Shown: positions 19,901 through 28,169 of the stretch, one piece after another
How positions within the stretch are numbered: position 1 is the stretch's first letter
Layout of the letters: each line of letters starts with the position of its first letter
The notes under the pieces: generated by a model
Told to the model about the DNA's origin: nothing
What the model saw: the letters and a program-made list of their open reading frames with translations, nothing else
The model's database searches: none
Translations under genes and position numbers: made by a program
DNA from: Hydrogenimonas sp.
GTDB lineage: Bacteria; Campylobacterota; Campylobacteria; Campylobacterales; Hydrogenimonadaceae
Assembly: GCA_003945285.1 (NCBI GenBank)
Contig: AP019005.1
Span: forward strand, 1,440,001 to 1,504,000
Direction: 5' to 3'
DNA length: 64,000 nt

Positions 19901-20818
19901 AACATACTCGGAGCACTGACAGAAGTAAAACTGCCTGACGGCACCGATATACACTACCTGCAAAACGCTCTCAACCAAAGGGTCGCAAAAGAGGTAAACG
20001 GCACCGTTACCGAAAAGTACCTCTGGCGTGATCTCACCACGCTTCTGGCTCTTTACGACGGAAACGGAAACCTCCTTCAGCGCTACGAGTACGCGGACGA
20101 GAGAGTTCCCTACGCTATGACAATGAACGGAAAAAGATACCACCTGCACTACGACCACCTCGGAAGCCTCAGAACGGTAACGGATGAAAACCACAATGTC
20201 GTAAAAGAGATAGTTTACGACGCCTATGGTAATATAACAGAGGACACGAACGAAAGCCTGAAAATCCCCTTCGGCTTTGCAGGAGGGCTTCAGGATAGAG
20301 AGACAGGACTGGTCCACTTCGGATTCAGGGAGTACGACCCGTTTACCGGAAGATGGACCGCAAAGGATCCCATAGGCTTTGGAGGAGGCGATGTCAATCT
20401 TTACGGGTATGTGTTGAATGATCCGGTTAATTTGGTGGATCCTTTGGGACTGTGGGATCCTGCATCTGAAGTATCACCATATTTTACAGGAGCGATTACC
20501 GATGATGCAATTGAACTCTGGAATGAGTCAAGAGGAAATTATGGAGCAATATCCGGACCAGGTCTGTCTGGGGCTGGACCCTTCGGTCCTATTTGCGGCA
20601 GCGGTCCAGGTGCATCGTGGATTCCGGATATAACACCAAATGCCTGCCTAAAGCATGATATTTGTTATGAAAAATGTGCCAATAGTTGTGGCGGAGAGAG
20701 TTGTAAAATACAGTGTGACCTCAATTTATGGGATGACAACCCTTTGTACGGTTCAGCAACATACTGGTTCGGCGGAAGTGTATATTTTCCGCTTGAAAAA
20801 CAATGTGGATGTCAATAA
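16916..20818 (+). CDS. Secreted Rhs/YD-repeat protein with phospholipase-A2-like C-terminal toxin tip
   Basis: A 1300-residue polymorphic-toxin protein. A Sec signal peptide (residues 1-22, ending IFA-AD) is followed by a Cys-rich unique region (to about 245), then YD repeats to about 1110 (GRL/GNL units), then the conserved Rhs end block YDPFTGRWTAKDPIGF...VDPLG. After that the sequence changes to a tip of about 120 residues with CGSGPGASWIPD and ACLKHDICYEKC (His and Asp at about 1246-1247). This matches the calcium loop and catalytic His-Asp of secreted phospholipase A2, with further paired cysteines. Such a tip would cut membrane phospholipids of a competitor. The gene end overlaps a small membrane-protein gene. 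No VgrG, PAAR or type VI genes are nearby. Ten D/E-X-N-X-S/T sequons are present. The 5' end and tip are AT-richer than neighbouring genes. Confidence 0.9.
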   Translation: MFSSVRLVLSALILSSFSAIFAADTNSSIISISGMRVTANCELVESQRYFEIFFWASGCKLPTYKAHMEWLLSSPQNYSSPPPCEPPEEPILSELGEHLDSPVPDGYELVDENVTQVERFKYKAYGDGQFDTIYTNFQELHGYCYSLREKAWWNADVYSGFITKEYFTRLYKIVKCTKPDNPFPLLAENEYTLFEWKEPEDRSGECTSEPIDGKVQQALYSCKKRFRCVKEIQPECPRDEQVGSYVEPTNGILHEDIEITGTDYTLHYSSNRTDSNATLFKNWDIDIHHAYKNGYLLLGSGERINLASVGYVDEANRTVVPYSSQKFIFDTDGRHIETVDTLTGKSIYLFNYDANGTLSSITDAYSDTTTFRKDGNGTIITAPNGQTTRVIKESTGNLSSIVFEDGSAYRFIYDGSGRLVEKIDPEGNRFEYIYGDDGRIEKTVDPENASWLFSSNRDADGVETVVTRAAGDIVKYIDRYLQNDSLTSETVYPDGHRFTRSVSLDGSRIETGSCGMHRLFLYETRNGTLQKDPVTGAPLLSLERIQTPSGLQKETLYATEYGKDANGTLTNIRKTETVNGKSYIYERDLTEHNATFTTPEGRVTKLFYTQDGRRIERIEASGTTYPQLFTYDDKGRLIKQTMSYRSYGYSYDEAGNLSETIDPLGRVTRYTYDLLGRVTSVVTPLGKEVRFAYTPNGNMRVLTTPKGADHAFAYNGVNRKISYKTPIDATTSYHYDPQRRLTEIVRPSGESIKYLYSGGRLDTVKTADGDTKYEYSCGNLPSKISRSDETVRYEYDGTLITKVIFEGILDKEIAYTYNNDLLPSSMEYAGKKQEYEYDNDGLLSRVNTLAITREFNFREVTHYEEEGYSRYKMLNGFFEPAFSISDDYVYGLMRDKDGRIVIKIEYTNNRLYSIRYEYDRDGRLVKVYRNGTLSESYTYDADGNRIEATVNNKTYTAHSAPDDRLEVYGDNTYRYDEDGYLTEKNTPEGAVTYGYNILGALTEVKLPDGTDIHYLQNALNQRVAKEVNGTVTEKYLWRDLTTLLALYDGNGNLLQRYEYADERVPYAMTMNGKRYHLHYDHLGSLRTVTDENHNVVKEIVYDAYGNITEDTNESLKIPFGFAGGLQDRETGLVHFGFREYDPFTGRWTAKDPIGFGGGDVNLYGYVLNDPVNLVDPLGLWDPASEVSPYFTGAITDDAIELWNESRGNYGAISGPGLSGAGPFGPICGSGPGASWIPDITPNACLKHDICYEKCANSCGGESCKIQCDLNLWDDNPLYGSATYWFGGSVYFPLEKQCGCQ
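20054..20449 (+). repeat. Direct repeat within the Rhs core (partner at 21206-21600)
   Basis: This 396-bp segment encodes the end of the YD repeats and the conserved block up to DPLG, and recurs 1152 bp downstream in the displaced tip. Recombination between the two copies would delete the phospholipase-like tip and its immunity gene and attach the second tip to the full-length protein. Confidence 0.85.
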
Positions 20819-21159
20819 ATATTGTGACAAAATTGAAATTTTTTCTTGAAGGGTTATGGAGAGGTTTTTTTATTAGTGCAGGCCTGTTTTCTATATTTGG
20901 TATTATTTATACAACGTCCGAATATGATTTGAGCAGAATATGTTTATTTGCTATATCTATAGCGCTGGTGCTGATTGGTTTTTGGTATAGACAATATATG
21001 CTTTTTTCCAAGATTTTAATAGTATTCAGCATCGTTATTTCAATAGTTTTGCTTTATAATTGCAAAATTGTGGGTCTTGCATATTGCAAAATCATACTAA
21101 TATTATACCTAATAGGGCTGCTACAGCTTTTATTTCTACCGAAAGTAAAAACAAAATAG
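20809..21159 (+). CDS. Small polytopic membrane protein, candidate immunity to the Rhs tip
   Basis: About 116 residues, nearly all hydrophobic, in four predicted helices after a short basic N-terminus (MSINIVTKLKFFLEGLW). The frame opens at 20803, but the second ATG at 20809 is as good; neither has a strong ribosome site. Both lie inside the end of the Rhs gene (stop 20818), which implies translational coupling. A tiny gene directly after a toxin tip, overlapping it and as AT-rich as it, is the normal place for a cognate immunity gene, and a membrane-located protein suits a phospholipase toxin. No family is recognised, so the immunity role is inferred from position alone. Confidence 0.65.
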   Translation: MSINIVTKLKFFLEGLWRGFFISAGLFSIFGIIYTTSEYDLSRICLFAISIALVLIGFWYRQYMLFSKILIVFSIVISIVLLYNCKIVGLAYCKIILILYLIGLLQLLFLPKVKTK

Positions 21160-21205
21160 CAAAAAAACAGAATTTATAGTAAGACCTGACAACACTGCTA
21201 TCACA

Positions 21206-21771
21206 TACGATGGAAACGGAAACCTCCTTCAGCGCTACGAGTACGCGGACGAGAGAGTTCCCTACGCTATGACAATGAACGGAAAAAGATACCACCTGCA
21301 CTACGACCACCTCGGAAGCCTCAGAACGGTAACGGATGAAAACCAAATGTCGTAAAAGAGATAGTTTACGACGCCTGTGGTAATATAACAGAGGACACGA
21401 ACGAAAGCCTGAAAATCCCCTTCAGCTTAGCAGGAGGGCTTCAGGATAGAGAGACAGGACTGGTGCACTTCGGATTAAGGGAGTACGACCCGTTTACCGG
21501 AAGATGGACCGCAAAGGATCCCATAGGCTTCATAGGAGGCGATGTAAATCTTTACGGGTACGTGCTGAATGATCCGGTTAATCTGGTGGATCCTTTGGGG
21601 CAGTTTACCTTTACCTCTTCCGGGAAGATATGGAGTCAGATTGTGAGGCTGTTGATGAATCTTCGAAAAAATCTCAAATACGAAATCGAGAGCTTCTTCA
21701 TAAAGCCCGGAAAAACAGATATCGATATAGAGGCGATCGGGCTCTACCGGGTATGCAGAGAGCGGCGATGA
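21206..21771 (+). pseudogene. Displaced Rhs core fragment with alternative C-terminal tip
   Basis: 21206-21600 repeats 20054-20449 of the full Rhs gene with 15 differences in 396 positions (about 96% identity), most of them in the 3' half. One is a single-base deletion (AACCAAATG for AACCACAATG) that breaks the frame near 21344. After the shared VDPLG block a different tip of 56 residues follows (starts QFTFTSSGKIWSQI, ends YRVCRERR). It lacks its own signal peptide and repeats, so it is an orphan tip of the type stored downstream of Rhs genes and brought into use by recombination through the shared core. A GTG at 21463 could start a 102-residue remnant, but no ribosome site is seen. No immunity gene follows; the phosphoesterase starts 7 nt later. 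Confidence 0.8.
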
Positions 21772-21778
21772 TTCAGGC

Positions 21779-22897
21779 ATGACAACGGCGAAGCTTCTCT
21801 TTTTCGGCATATTTCTGCTCCTCTTCGGAGCCATTCACTACCTCTCATATACGAGAGTGGCGGCCCGGATGCATATTTCGGCTGCTTCAAAAGCGTGGCT
21901 GAAGATATTTCTGATACTCAACTACCTATCGAATATCGGGTATATAGCGGCAAGATATATAACGGACGTTCCGAAGTCCCTCTATGCGCTGCTCTCCGTA
22001 AGTATCGGTATCTGCTTCATACTGCTTCTGGCACTCATCCTCTATGAAATTCTGCATCTGCTTCAGCGGATAGTACCGCTTAATGACGAAAGGCGGCACT
22101 TCTTCAAGCGCGTGAGCGATGCAGGGTTTCTCGCTTCCGGTGCCGCAATGGCCGGTACCGGCATCTACGAGGGCAGCAAACTGCCTCTCATCAAGCGTAT
22201 AGAAGTGAAGCAGAACAGATTCGGGGGCAGAAGTTTCAGGATCGTACAGATAAGCGACATGCATATAGGCGGATTGATAGAGCGTGAGTTTGTCAAAACT
22301 GCCGTAGAGATGATAAACGGATTGCAGCCTGATCTTGTGGCTGTCACAGGCGACCTTACCGATCTTCCGATCAAAAGAATCGAGGGGGCCGTAGCCGAGC
22401 TGGCAGATATAAAGAGCCGCTACGGAACCTTCTACGTTCCCGGCAATCACGAATATTTCCACGGTGTAGAGGAGACCATGGAGTTTATAGAGTCGCTGGG
22501 AATCACCGTTTTGAGAAACGAAGCCCGGCATATAGGAGCCTTCTGGATAGCCGGCGTTTACGACCTTTTCGGATTTCGCTACGGCAGATATGTGCCGGAT
22601 ATAAAAGCGGCGGTATCGAAAATACCTCAAGGAGCTCCCACTCTTCTGCTGGCACATCAGCCGAGATTTGTCGAGTTCCTTGAAGATTTCACACCTTCGC
22701 TTATGCTCAGCGGACACACCCACGGCGGCCAGATATGGCCCTTCGGATATCTCGTAAGACTTCAGCAACCCTTTCTCAAAGGGCTTCACAGACTCGGTGA
22801 AGAGAGCCACATATACGTAAACAGCGGCATCGGATTCTGGGGGCCGCCGATGCGTTTGGGAACCACCGCGGAGATCACACTCATAGAGTGGATCTGA
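21779..22897 (+). CDS. Membrane-anchored calcineurin-like metallophosphoesterase
   Basis: A 372-residue protein with three or four N-terminal membrane helices (residues 1-100), a twin-basic connector, then a metallophosphoesterase domain from about residue 145. The metal-binding motifs are complete: SDMHIGG, VTGDLTD, GNHEYFHG, and SGHTHGGQIW near the C-terminus. It resembles YaeI/YkuE-type enzymes, several of which act on lipid A or isoprenoid precursors, but the substrate is not determined. The C-terminal GFWGPPMRLGTTAEIT is typical of this branch. It starts 7 nt after the displaced Rhs tip, so the Rhs island's 3' boundary lies here. Confidence 0.88.
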   Translation: MTTAKLLFFGIFLLLFGAIHYLSYTRVAARMHISAASKAWLKIFLILNYLSNIGYIAARYITDVPKSLYALLSVSIGICFILLLALILYEILHLLQRIVPLNDERRHFFKRVSDAGFLASGAAMAGTGIYEGSKLPLIKRIEVKQNRFGGRSFRIVQISDMHIGGLIEREFVKTAVEMINGLQPDLVAVTGDLTDLPIKRIEGAVAELADIKSRYGTFYVPGNHEYFHGVEETMEFIESLGITVLRNEARHIGAFWIAGVYDLFGFRYGRYVPDIKAAVSKIPQGAPTLLLAHQPRFVEFLEDFTPSLMLSGHTHGGQIWPFGYLVRLQQPFLKGLHRLGEESHIYVNSGIGFWGPPMRLGTTAEITLIEWI

Positions 22898-23017
22898 CAC
22901 CATCTGCTCAACTGCACAAAAGAGAGTTTTATATTAAATATATTTTATGACGATAAACTTCTCACTCCATTTGACGATAATTTCAGTATAAAAAATCACC
23001 ATATAAGGGGAAAAGAT

Positions 23018-24154
23018 ATGTCCCGTTCACTATTTTTCCGCATGAGGGCCGTTCACTGGATAGGGATGGCTCTTCTTGTCGTCAACGCTATCTTCTTTAC
23101 CGATAACCCTATAGGTTCCGCCGTGCAGTTTACGGTGGCTCTTGTAATTCTCATACACGATATGGACGAGAAGATAAACGGCGTCAACATTGCCCGTAAA
23201 ACCATCGACTATCTCAAACAGATGAGGCTTTCGGAGCCGCTGGCTATCGATGCAAGGTTCAGCAGCGAATATGAAGAGCTCGTAAAAGCGGTCAACTCTT
23301 TCAGGGAGAAGATTCTCTCCGTGGTCGACCTCAACGATCTGATGGAAGATACCCAGAGAGTTACCAAGGATATAGACAAGATCTCCTCATCCATAGACAG
23401 TCTGATGGAAGAGACGGACGAACTGTCACGGGAGATTGTAGGGGCGCTGAATACCGCCGAAGAGGAGAGCAGAAGAAATATAGAGTACTCAAAAAGCCTT
23501 CAGAACGAGATAATAGAGTCAAGGCGTATGATAGAGGAGGCCCAAAGAGAGATCTCAACACTCAACAAAGATGTAAACACCCAATATGAGAAGAATATGG
23601 ACGTAAGCAACCAGCTTCATGAACTGAGTGAGACTACTGTGCAGATACGTGACGTTCTCGGAATCATCTCCGACATAGCCGAACAGACGAATCTGCTTGC
23701 TCTGAATGCCGCCATAGAGGCCGCCAGAGCCGGTGAACACGGCCGCGGATTTGCCGTTGTCGCAGATGAAGTACGAAACCTGGCCGAAAAAACCCAAAAG
23801 AGTCTTAGCGAGATCAACATAACGATCAATACCATAGTACAGTCCGTAGAAGATGTCTCCGGCAGAGTGCGCGACAATGCGGAATCGATGCACAAACTCG
23901 TCGAAACCAGCGAAGCATCGTATGAAAAGATGAACGGGGCCAACGAAAAGATCACTCATATAAACCGGCTCAGCAAAGAGGATACGGAGAACTCCAAAAT
24001 CATAGACGAAGAGGTTATCAGGGCCAAAAAGTTGGTCGAAGAGCTAAACGGCAAGCTCAATGAAGATATGAAGATAATATCGCAGAGCCATCAGCTTGTC
24101 GAAAACCTGACCGGTAAGATGCAAACCCTTAAAGAGCGCCTTTCCGCCATATAG
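23018..24154 (+). CDS. Methyl-accepting chemotaxis protein without periplasmic sensor domain
   Basis: A 378-residue transducer. Two close hydrophobic segments (about residues 12-28 and 33-48) form a membrane hairpin with almost no periplasmic loop. A long coiled-coil region follows, containing the conserved signalling tip ([20 protein letters not shown], residues about 223-242, then [18 protein letters not shown]). There is no Cache, 4HB or PAS domain, so any signal must be sensed within the membrane or cytoplasm. The start at 23018 follows AAGGGGAAAAGAT. It ends 13 bp from the convergent cytochrome gene. No CheR/CheB-binding pentapeptide is seen at the C-terminus (ERLSAI). Confidence 0.92.
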   Translation: MSRSLFFRMRAVHWIGMALLVVNAIFFTDNPIGSAVQFTVALVILIHDMDEKINGVNIARKTIDYLKQMRLSEPLAIDARFSSEYEELVKAVNSFREKILSVVDLNDLMEDTQRVTKDIDKISSSIDSLMEETDELSREIVGALNTAEEESRRNIEYSKSLQNEIIESRRMIEEAQREISTLNKDVNTQYEKNMDVSNQLHELSETTVQIRDVLGIISDIAEQTNLLALNAAIEAARAGEHGRGFAVVADEVRNLAEKTQKSLSEINITINTIVQSVEDVSGRVRDNAESMHKLVETSEASYEKMNGANEKITHINRLSKEDTENSKIIDEEVIRAKKLVEELNGKLNEDMKIISQSHQLVENLTGKMQTLKERLSAI

Positions 24155-24167
24155 CGGCAAAAGGGCT

Positions 24168-24536
24168 CTATAGATCTCCGCCCATTATCTCCTCCGGAAC
24201 CTCCATACTCTCCTCATCCGACGACCCGGACGAGGAGAGATAAGCGCTTACCTCGTCGATCTGTTCGTCGCTGAGCGCTTTAGCGTAAGGAACCATCATC
24301 TCCTTCCTGGATGTATGCCCTACCCCTTTTTTGAGCTCTTTGAGGCGCTCTTTCAGATAGTCTGCCGGTTTTCCCGCAAGTTTCGGAAAGTCGTTCACAC
24401 CTTCGCCGGAGACCCCGTGACAGCCGTAACAGCCCATCGACATATAGAGCCTCTCTCCGGCACTTCTCAGCGACTCCTGGGCTGGGTAGGCCAAAAGAGG
24501 AAACAACACGGCTATCAGTACCGCTTCAACCCTCAT
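24168..24536 (-). CDS. Small periplasmic class I cytochrome c
   Basis: A 122-residue monohaem cytochrome c with a signal peptide (residues 1-19), the haem site CYGCH (36-40) and a probable distal Met in KEMMVPYAKALSD (about 80-90). It ends in an acidic Ser-rich tail. It would carry electrons in the periplasm, for example between a quinol-linked complex and a terminal oxidase or the molybdoenzyme encoded upstream. It overlaps the BatD-like gene by 11 nt, being the last gene of the long minus-strand run. Confidence 0.9.
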   Translation of the reverse strand: MRVEAVLIAVLFPLLAYPAQESLRSAGERLYMSMGCYGCHGVSGEGVNDFPKLAGKPADYLKERLKELKKGVGHTSRKEMMVPYAKALSDEQIDEVSAYLSSSGSSDEESMEVPEEIMGGDL

Positions 24537-25677
24537 TCAACACCTCTCTCTTTATACGCTTCAGATCGATCCTCTCGTGTTTATGGAGTGCGCGCTCCAA
24601 CCGCTCTATTGTATCTCTGTACCTGTCGGCATCTTTTAACAGCAGAAGCATCATAATCTCTCTTTCATCTTTACTCGATTTTACCCTTTCGCTCCACTCA
24701 TCTTTTTCGGTTACCGCTCTGAAATGCCGCCGAAGTCTGAGTGTCAAAACGGCACTGATCCATCCTGCCGAAAAGATCAGAAACAGAGTCAAAAAGCGCT
24801 TTATAACAGCGAGCGGAGACTCGACGGGCGGAGGTCTGTTCTCTTTGTCCAGAAGTGCGGATGCCTCTACCGCTTTTACATGCACCTTAACGGCATCCAG
24901 GTCGATGGTGTAGGCCCTTTTTCTCACCGTATCATAAGCTGTCAGGTGGAGCTTGGGAATCTCGTAATCTCTCTGCGATATCAGCGCGTATCGAAAGAGC
25001 GCATCGACACTCATCCCCTCTTTTGTATAGCTTACCGATATCTTCGGTTTGTCGGAGAAGAGTCTCACTCCGGGCAGAGGCGGCAGCCAGTCAATCTTTT
25101 TCAGGTCGGGTATATACCCGTTCCCTCTCACTCTCACATCTATATAGAGCGGCTCGTACGACTCCACCTCATCTGCCCCGAGAGTGCGTGATACATCGAA
25201 GCTCCCCGCCAGGTCAGCATCTACCGGCAGCGGCTTCACCTCTATCTCCGGCGAGGGGAGCGGTTCGTGCCTGTCATCAGTCTCCACTGCTTTCACATTG
25301 TATCTGCCGCCGGTAAATGCGGTAGTCAGAAGCTCGTCGTTACCGCGGCGGACCAGAAGATCGAACTTCATACGCAGTTTGCCGCTCTTCAGTGGATAGA
25401 CAAGATATGTATACCTCTCTCTCCTGGCATGATACGCTTCATCTACATCTTTATCGAGCCTATGTACGAAAAAAGAGTCACCCGCATCGATATCGAAGTC
25501 GAAAAACATCACCTTGGAGCTGTCAGTCTGGTTTATATCGAAGGTTACGACCATCGGCTCCTTCAGATATAGCGACCTCTTGGAGAGATGCAGCGAATAG
25601 CTGTAGTCTGCCGCACCGACCATAGATGAAAAGAGAAGCAGTAGGATAACGGTAAATCTACCAAGGCTTGCGTTCAT
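24526..25677 (-). CDS. batD: BatD-like periplasmic/membrane protein
   Basis: A 383-residue protein with a signal peptide (residues 1-22), a periplasmic region of beta-rich Ig-like repeats (VRVRGNGYIPDLKKIDWLPPLPGV is the recognisable BatD-type segment), one membrane helix near residues 298-320 and a cytoplasmic tail rich in charged helix. This is the layout of BatD/oxygen-tolerance proteins encoded with VWA-domain BatA and BatB. It overlaps the BatB gene by 20 nt. The family's exact function is unsettled; roles in periplasmic protein assembly or stress tolerance have been proposed. Confidence 0.85.
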   Translation of the reverse strand: MNASLGRFTVILLLLFSSMVGAADYSYSLHLSKRSLYLKEPMVVTFDINQTDSSKVMFFDFDIDAGDSFFVHRLDKDVDEAYHARRERYTYLVYPLKSGKLRMKFDLLVRRGNDELLTTAFTGGRYNVKAVETDDRHEPLPSPEIEVKPLPVDADLAGSFDVSRTLGADEVESYEPLYIDVRVRGNGYIPDLKKIDWLPPLPGVRLFSDKPKISVSYTKEGMSVDALFRYALISQRDYEIPKLHLTAYDTVRKRAYTIDLDAVKVHVKAVEASALLDKENRPPPVESPLAVIKRFLTLFLIFSAGWISAVLTLRLRRHFRAVTEKDEWSERVKSSKDEREIMMLLLLKDADRYRDTIERLERALHKHERIDLKRIKREVLNEG

Positions 25678-27271
25678 CTATATACCCTTTGTTGATCAGT
25701 TCATAGGCTTTGGAGCCGAGCGGATGCTTCAAACTTCCCGCCCTGGAAGAGAGTTTCGAAGTTCTACCTCCCTTTTCGGCGCCGCCGCTGCCGCTCTCCC
25801 CGGCACCGGAAGATTTCGACTTCCCGCTTTTTCCCTCCTCCCACTTTCCCTTCCTGTCGGCTGTACCGGAGCCGGATCTCTTTCGAGCGGCCCGAGAGGG
25901 GGGCTTTTTTCCCCTCCTCTCATCCGCAAACAGTATCGCCGAAAGATTTTCCAGGGCATCATCTTCGGGATAGAGCTGCAATGATTTTACATAGTACCCT
26001 CTTGCCGCTTTGAAGTGTCCCGTTTTGACGGCACAGTTGCCGAGGTCATACAGGAGTGACGACTTCACCGGCCTCTCGCTACTCTTTATCGAAGCGAATA
26101 TACGGGCGGCACTTTTGTAGGCTCCTACACGGTAGAGTGCGGAAGCTTCGGCAAAAGATCTCTGCAACGAGCTATCGTCTACAGAGCGAAGAAGCGAAAG
26201 CGAACTGTTGAAGTCCCCTCTTTCATAGGCTTCGTAGGCTCTCTCAAGATACCAGAGATCAAAAATCGAAGCATCGGCCTGCTGCACACCAAGGAGTGCC
26301 GAAAGAGCCGCGACGATCTTCAGCCTTCCCGGCCGTTTCGGAACTCTCGCGACAGATATGAAAAATAGAAGCAGTGCCGCCGAGATAGGAACCGGGAAGA
26401 GTTCTGTGATGCTCACTTCAACCGTAGTTTCGGAAATAAAGTCGTCATCGGCAAGGGCCGACTCGATCTGTGCGGCCGCTTTGGAAGGTTCCTCCTCATC
26501 TATTACCTCCCCTCCGGTCAAAGCGGCGAGTTCCGCGAACGACTGGTTGCGCATAGATATGACTAGCCGTCCCTCTTCGTCCCTCACGAAACCCCCTCCG
26601 GCTTTCGGTATCTTCGCACCGCTTTTCGATGCCGCCTCCACCGCAAAGATTTTGATTCCGTTTTCACGGCATATCCTCAGGGCTCTGCCAAGATCGCGCT
26701 CATCTCCCCCGTCGCTAAGAATCACTATGCGCTTCCGTTTTTCGGGCATCCCGGCAATAGTTTGTATAACCGAATCCAGGCTGGTGGAGCGGGTTATTAT
26801 GAAATCCTGATTTATCGATTCAAGGGCGGCTTCGACCAGTCTGCGATCCATGGTAGCGGGTGAGAGTATCAGGGTGTTGGAGGTAAAACCGAAGAGTCCG
26901 AAAGGGTGTACTCTATCTATTTTCAGAAGATTGCGGATCACCTCTTTCGAATACTCCAGCCTGGAAGGCTCTCTGTCCGTCGCACGCATCGAGGCTGAGA
27001 GGTCCAGCGCCAGGTAGACCGGAGCCGACCTCTCGCTTTTCAGAGTGGAAGGGTTTTTGTAGACCGGTCTGGCAAGCGCGATGACCATAAGAGCCAGTGC
27101 GGCCGTCTGCAGGGCACGGAAGCGCGGCCCGGAGGAGTCTTCCAATACTATCTTCTCATGCAGAGGAAGTTTGCGTCCCGCCTTCGTAAAACCGCCGCCA
27201 AGCGCCAGAAGAGCGACGGGAATCAGCAGCCAGAGAGCCCAACCTTCCAGAAAGGTCACGATCTTCTCCAC
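25658..27271 (-). CDS. batB: VWA-domain protein with TPR region (BatB-BatC fusion type)
   Basis: A 537-residue membrane protein. Two N-terminal helices (residues 10-28 and 54-70) precede a von Willebrand A domain whose MIDAS begins DLSASMRATD (near 90). A third helix lies near residues 288-306, then TPR-like helices (AYERGDFNSSLSLL; NCAVKTGHFKAARGYYVKSL), then a low-complexity Lys/Ser/Gly stretch (about 460-520). It joins what are often separate batB and batC genes. It overlaps the batA gene by 16 nt and batD by 20 nt, so the three are coupled. No MoxR ATPase gene is present in the run, although MoxR usually accompanies these proteins. Confidence 0.87.
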   Translation of the reverse strand: MEKIVTFLEGWALWLLIPVALLALGGGFTKAGRKLPLHEKIVLEDSSGPRFRALQTAALALMVIALARPVYKNPSTLKSERSAPVYLALDLSASMRATDREPSRLEYSKEVIRNLLKIDRVHPFGLFGFTSNTLILSPATMDRRLVEAALESINQDFIITRSTSLDSVIQTIAGMPEKRKRIVILSDGGDERDLGRALRICRENGIKIFAVEAASKSGAKIPKAGGGFVRDEEGRLVISMRNQSFAELAALTGGEVIDEEEPSKAAAQIESALADDDFISETTVEVSITELFPVPISAALLLFFISVARVPKRPGRLKIVAALSALLGVQQADASIFDLWYLERAYEAYERGDFNSSLSLLRSVDDSSLQRSFAEASALYRVGAYKSAARIFASIKSSERPVKSSLLYDLGNCAVKTGHFKAARGYYVKSLQLYPEDDALENLSAILFADERRGKKPPSRAARKRSGSGTADRKGKWEEGKSGKSKSSGAGESGSGGAEKGGRTSKLSSRAGSLKHPLGSKAYELINKGYIDERKPW

Positions 27272-28134
27272 GGGTATGCAGATACGAAATATACCCTTCC
27301 GCCCAGAAGAGCGAGGGCTACGAGAAGAGGATAGATATAAAGAGGTCTACGCTCCGTCCTATCTTCCGAGCGCAGCGGACTCGGCTCCAACCCGTCGATG
27401 GTTTTGTAGACAGATTTCAGAGCCTCTGCATCGATCGCGGAAAAGATCTTTCCGCCGCTCTCATTCGCCGCCCTCTTTAATATCTCCTCGTCGAACTCAC
27501 CTTTTTTGCCGATACCTACGGCATAGATTTTCACCCCCTTCTTTTTCGCCTCCTCCACAGCCTCGGCAGGAGATACGGAGCCGGAGTTGTGGCGTCCGTC
27601 GGTGAGCAGGATTATCATCTTCTCTTTCGCATGGCCGAAACCCAGGGACCTTACAGCCTGCGCTATCCCCTCGCCTATCGCCGTATTCTGCCCCGCTATA
27701 CCTACATCTACCATATCCAGAATCTGATTGAGAGAGTTTAGATCGTAGGTGACAGGAGAGGCGGTAAATGCGAAAGTACCGAAGACCACAACCCCTATAT
27801 TGTCATCGTATCTTCTTTTTATGAAGTCGGAGACGATCGATTTGACGACATCGAACTTCCTTTTGTCCGGCTCGTTTCTGTCGAAGCCCGACTCCGCCAT
27901 AGAGCCGCTGGCATCCAGAACCAGAACGAGATCGCGGCCGCTGCGCTCATGTGCCGCGCTGAGTCTGTAGAGGTATGGTGAGGCGAGTGCGCTCACCAGC
28001 ATGAAGTAGATCAGGGCATCCCTCCAGATTCCGGGATCTTTGTAAAACGGTGAACCCGAAACAAGGTCCGGACGGGGAAAGTAGAGAGAGATATCGGCCC
28101 GGCGGCAGCGCCATAGACAGGGCAGCAGTATCAA
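27256..28134 (-). CDS. batA: VWA-domain protein BatA
   Basis: A von Willebrand A protein of at least 292 residues, with MIDAS motif LDASGSMAES (near 70), TDGRHNSGS later in the domain and a C-terminal membrane helix (YIYPLLVALALLGGRVYFV). The conventional start is the TTG at 28134, but it lacks a ribosome site and removes part of the first membrane helix. Upstream in frame the codons read IEFSFAYPLSFAL, very like the normal BatA N-terminus, and begin with ATA at 28173, placed 7 nt after GGAGG and overlapping the stop of the previous gene. I therefore suspect initiation at that ATA, giving 305 residues. No ATG, GTG or other TTG is in frame between. Confidence 0.87.
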   Translation of the reverse strand: MILLPCLWRCRRADISLYFPRPDLVSGSPFYKDPGIWRDALIYFMLVSALASPYLYRLSAAHERSGRDLVLVLDASGSMAESGFDRNEPDKRKFDVVKSIVSDFIKRRYDDNIGVVVFGTFAFTASPVTYDLNSLNQILDMVDVGIAGQNTAIGEGIAQAVRSLGFGHAKEKMIILLTDGRHNSGSVSPAEAVEEAKKKGVKIYAVGIGKKGEFDEEILKRAANESGGKIFSAIDAEALKSVYKTIDGLEPSPLRSEDRTERRPLYIYPLLVALALLGGRVYFVSAYPWRRS

Positions 28135-28169
28135 CAGGGCGAAAGAGAGCGGATATGCAAATGAAAATT

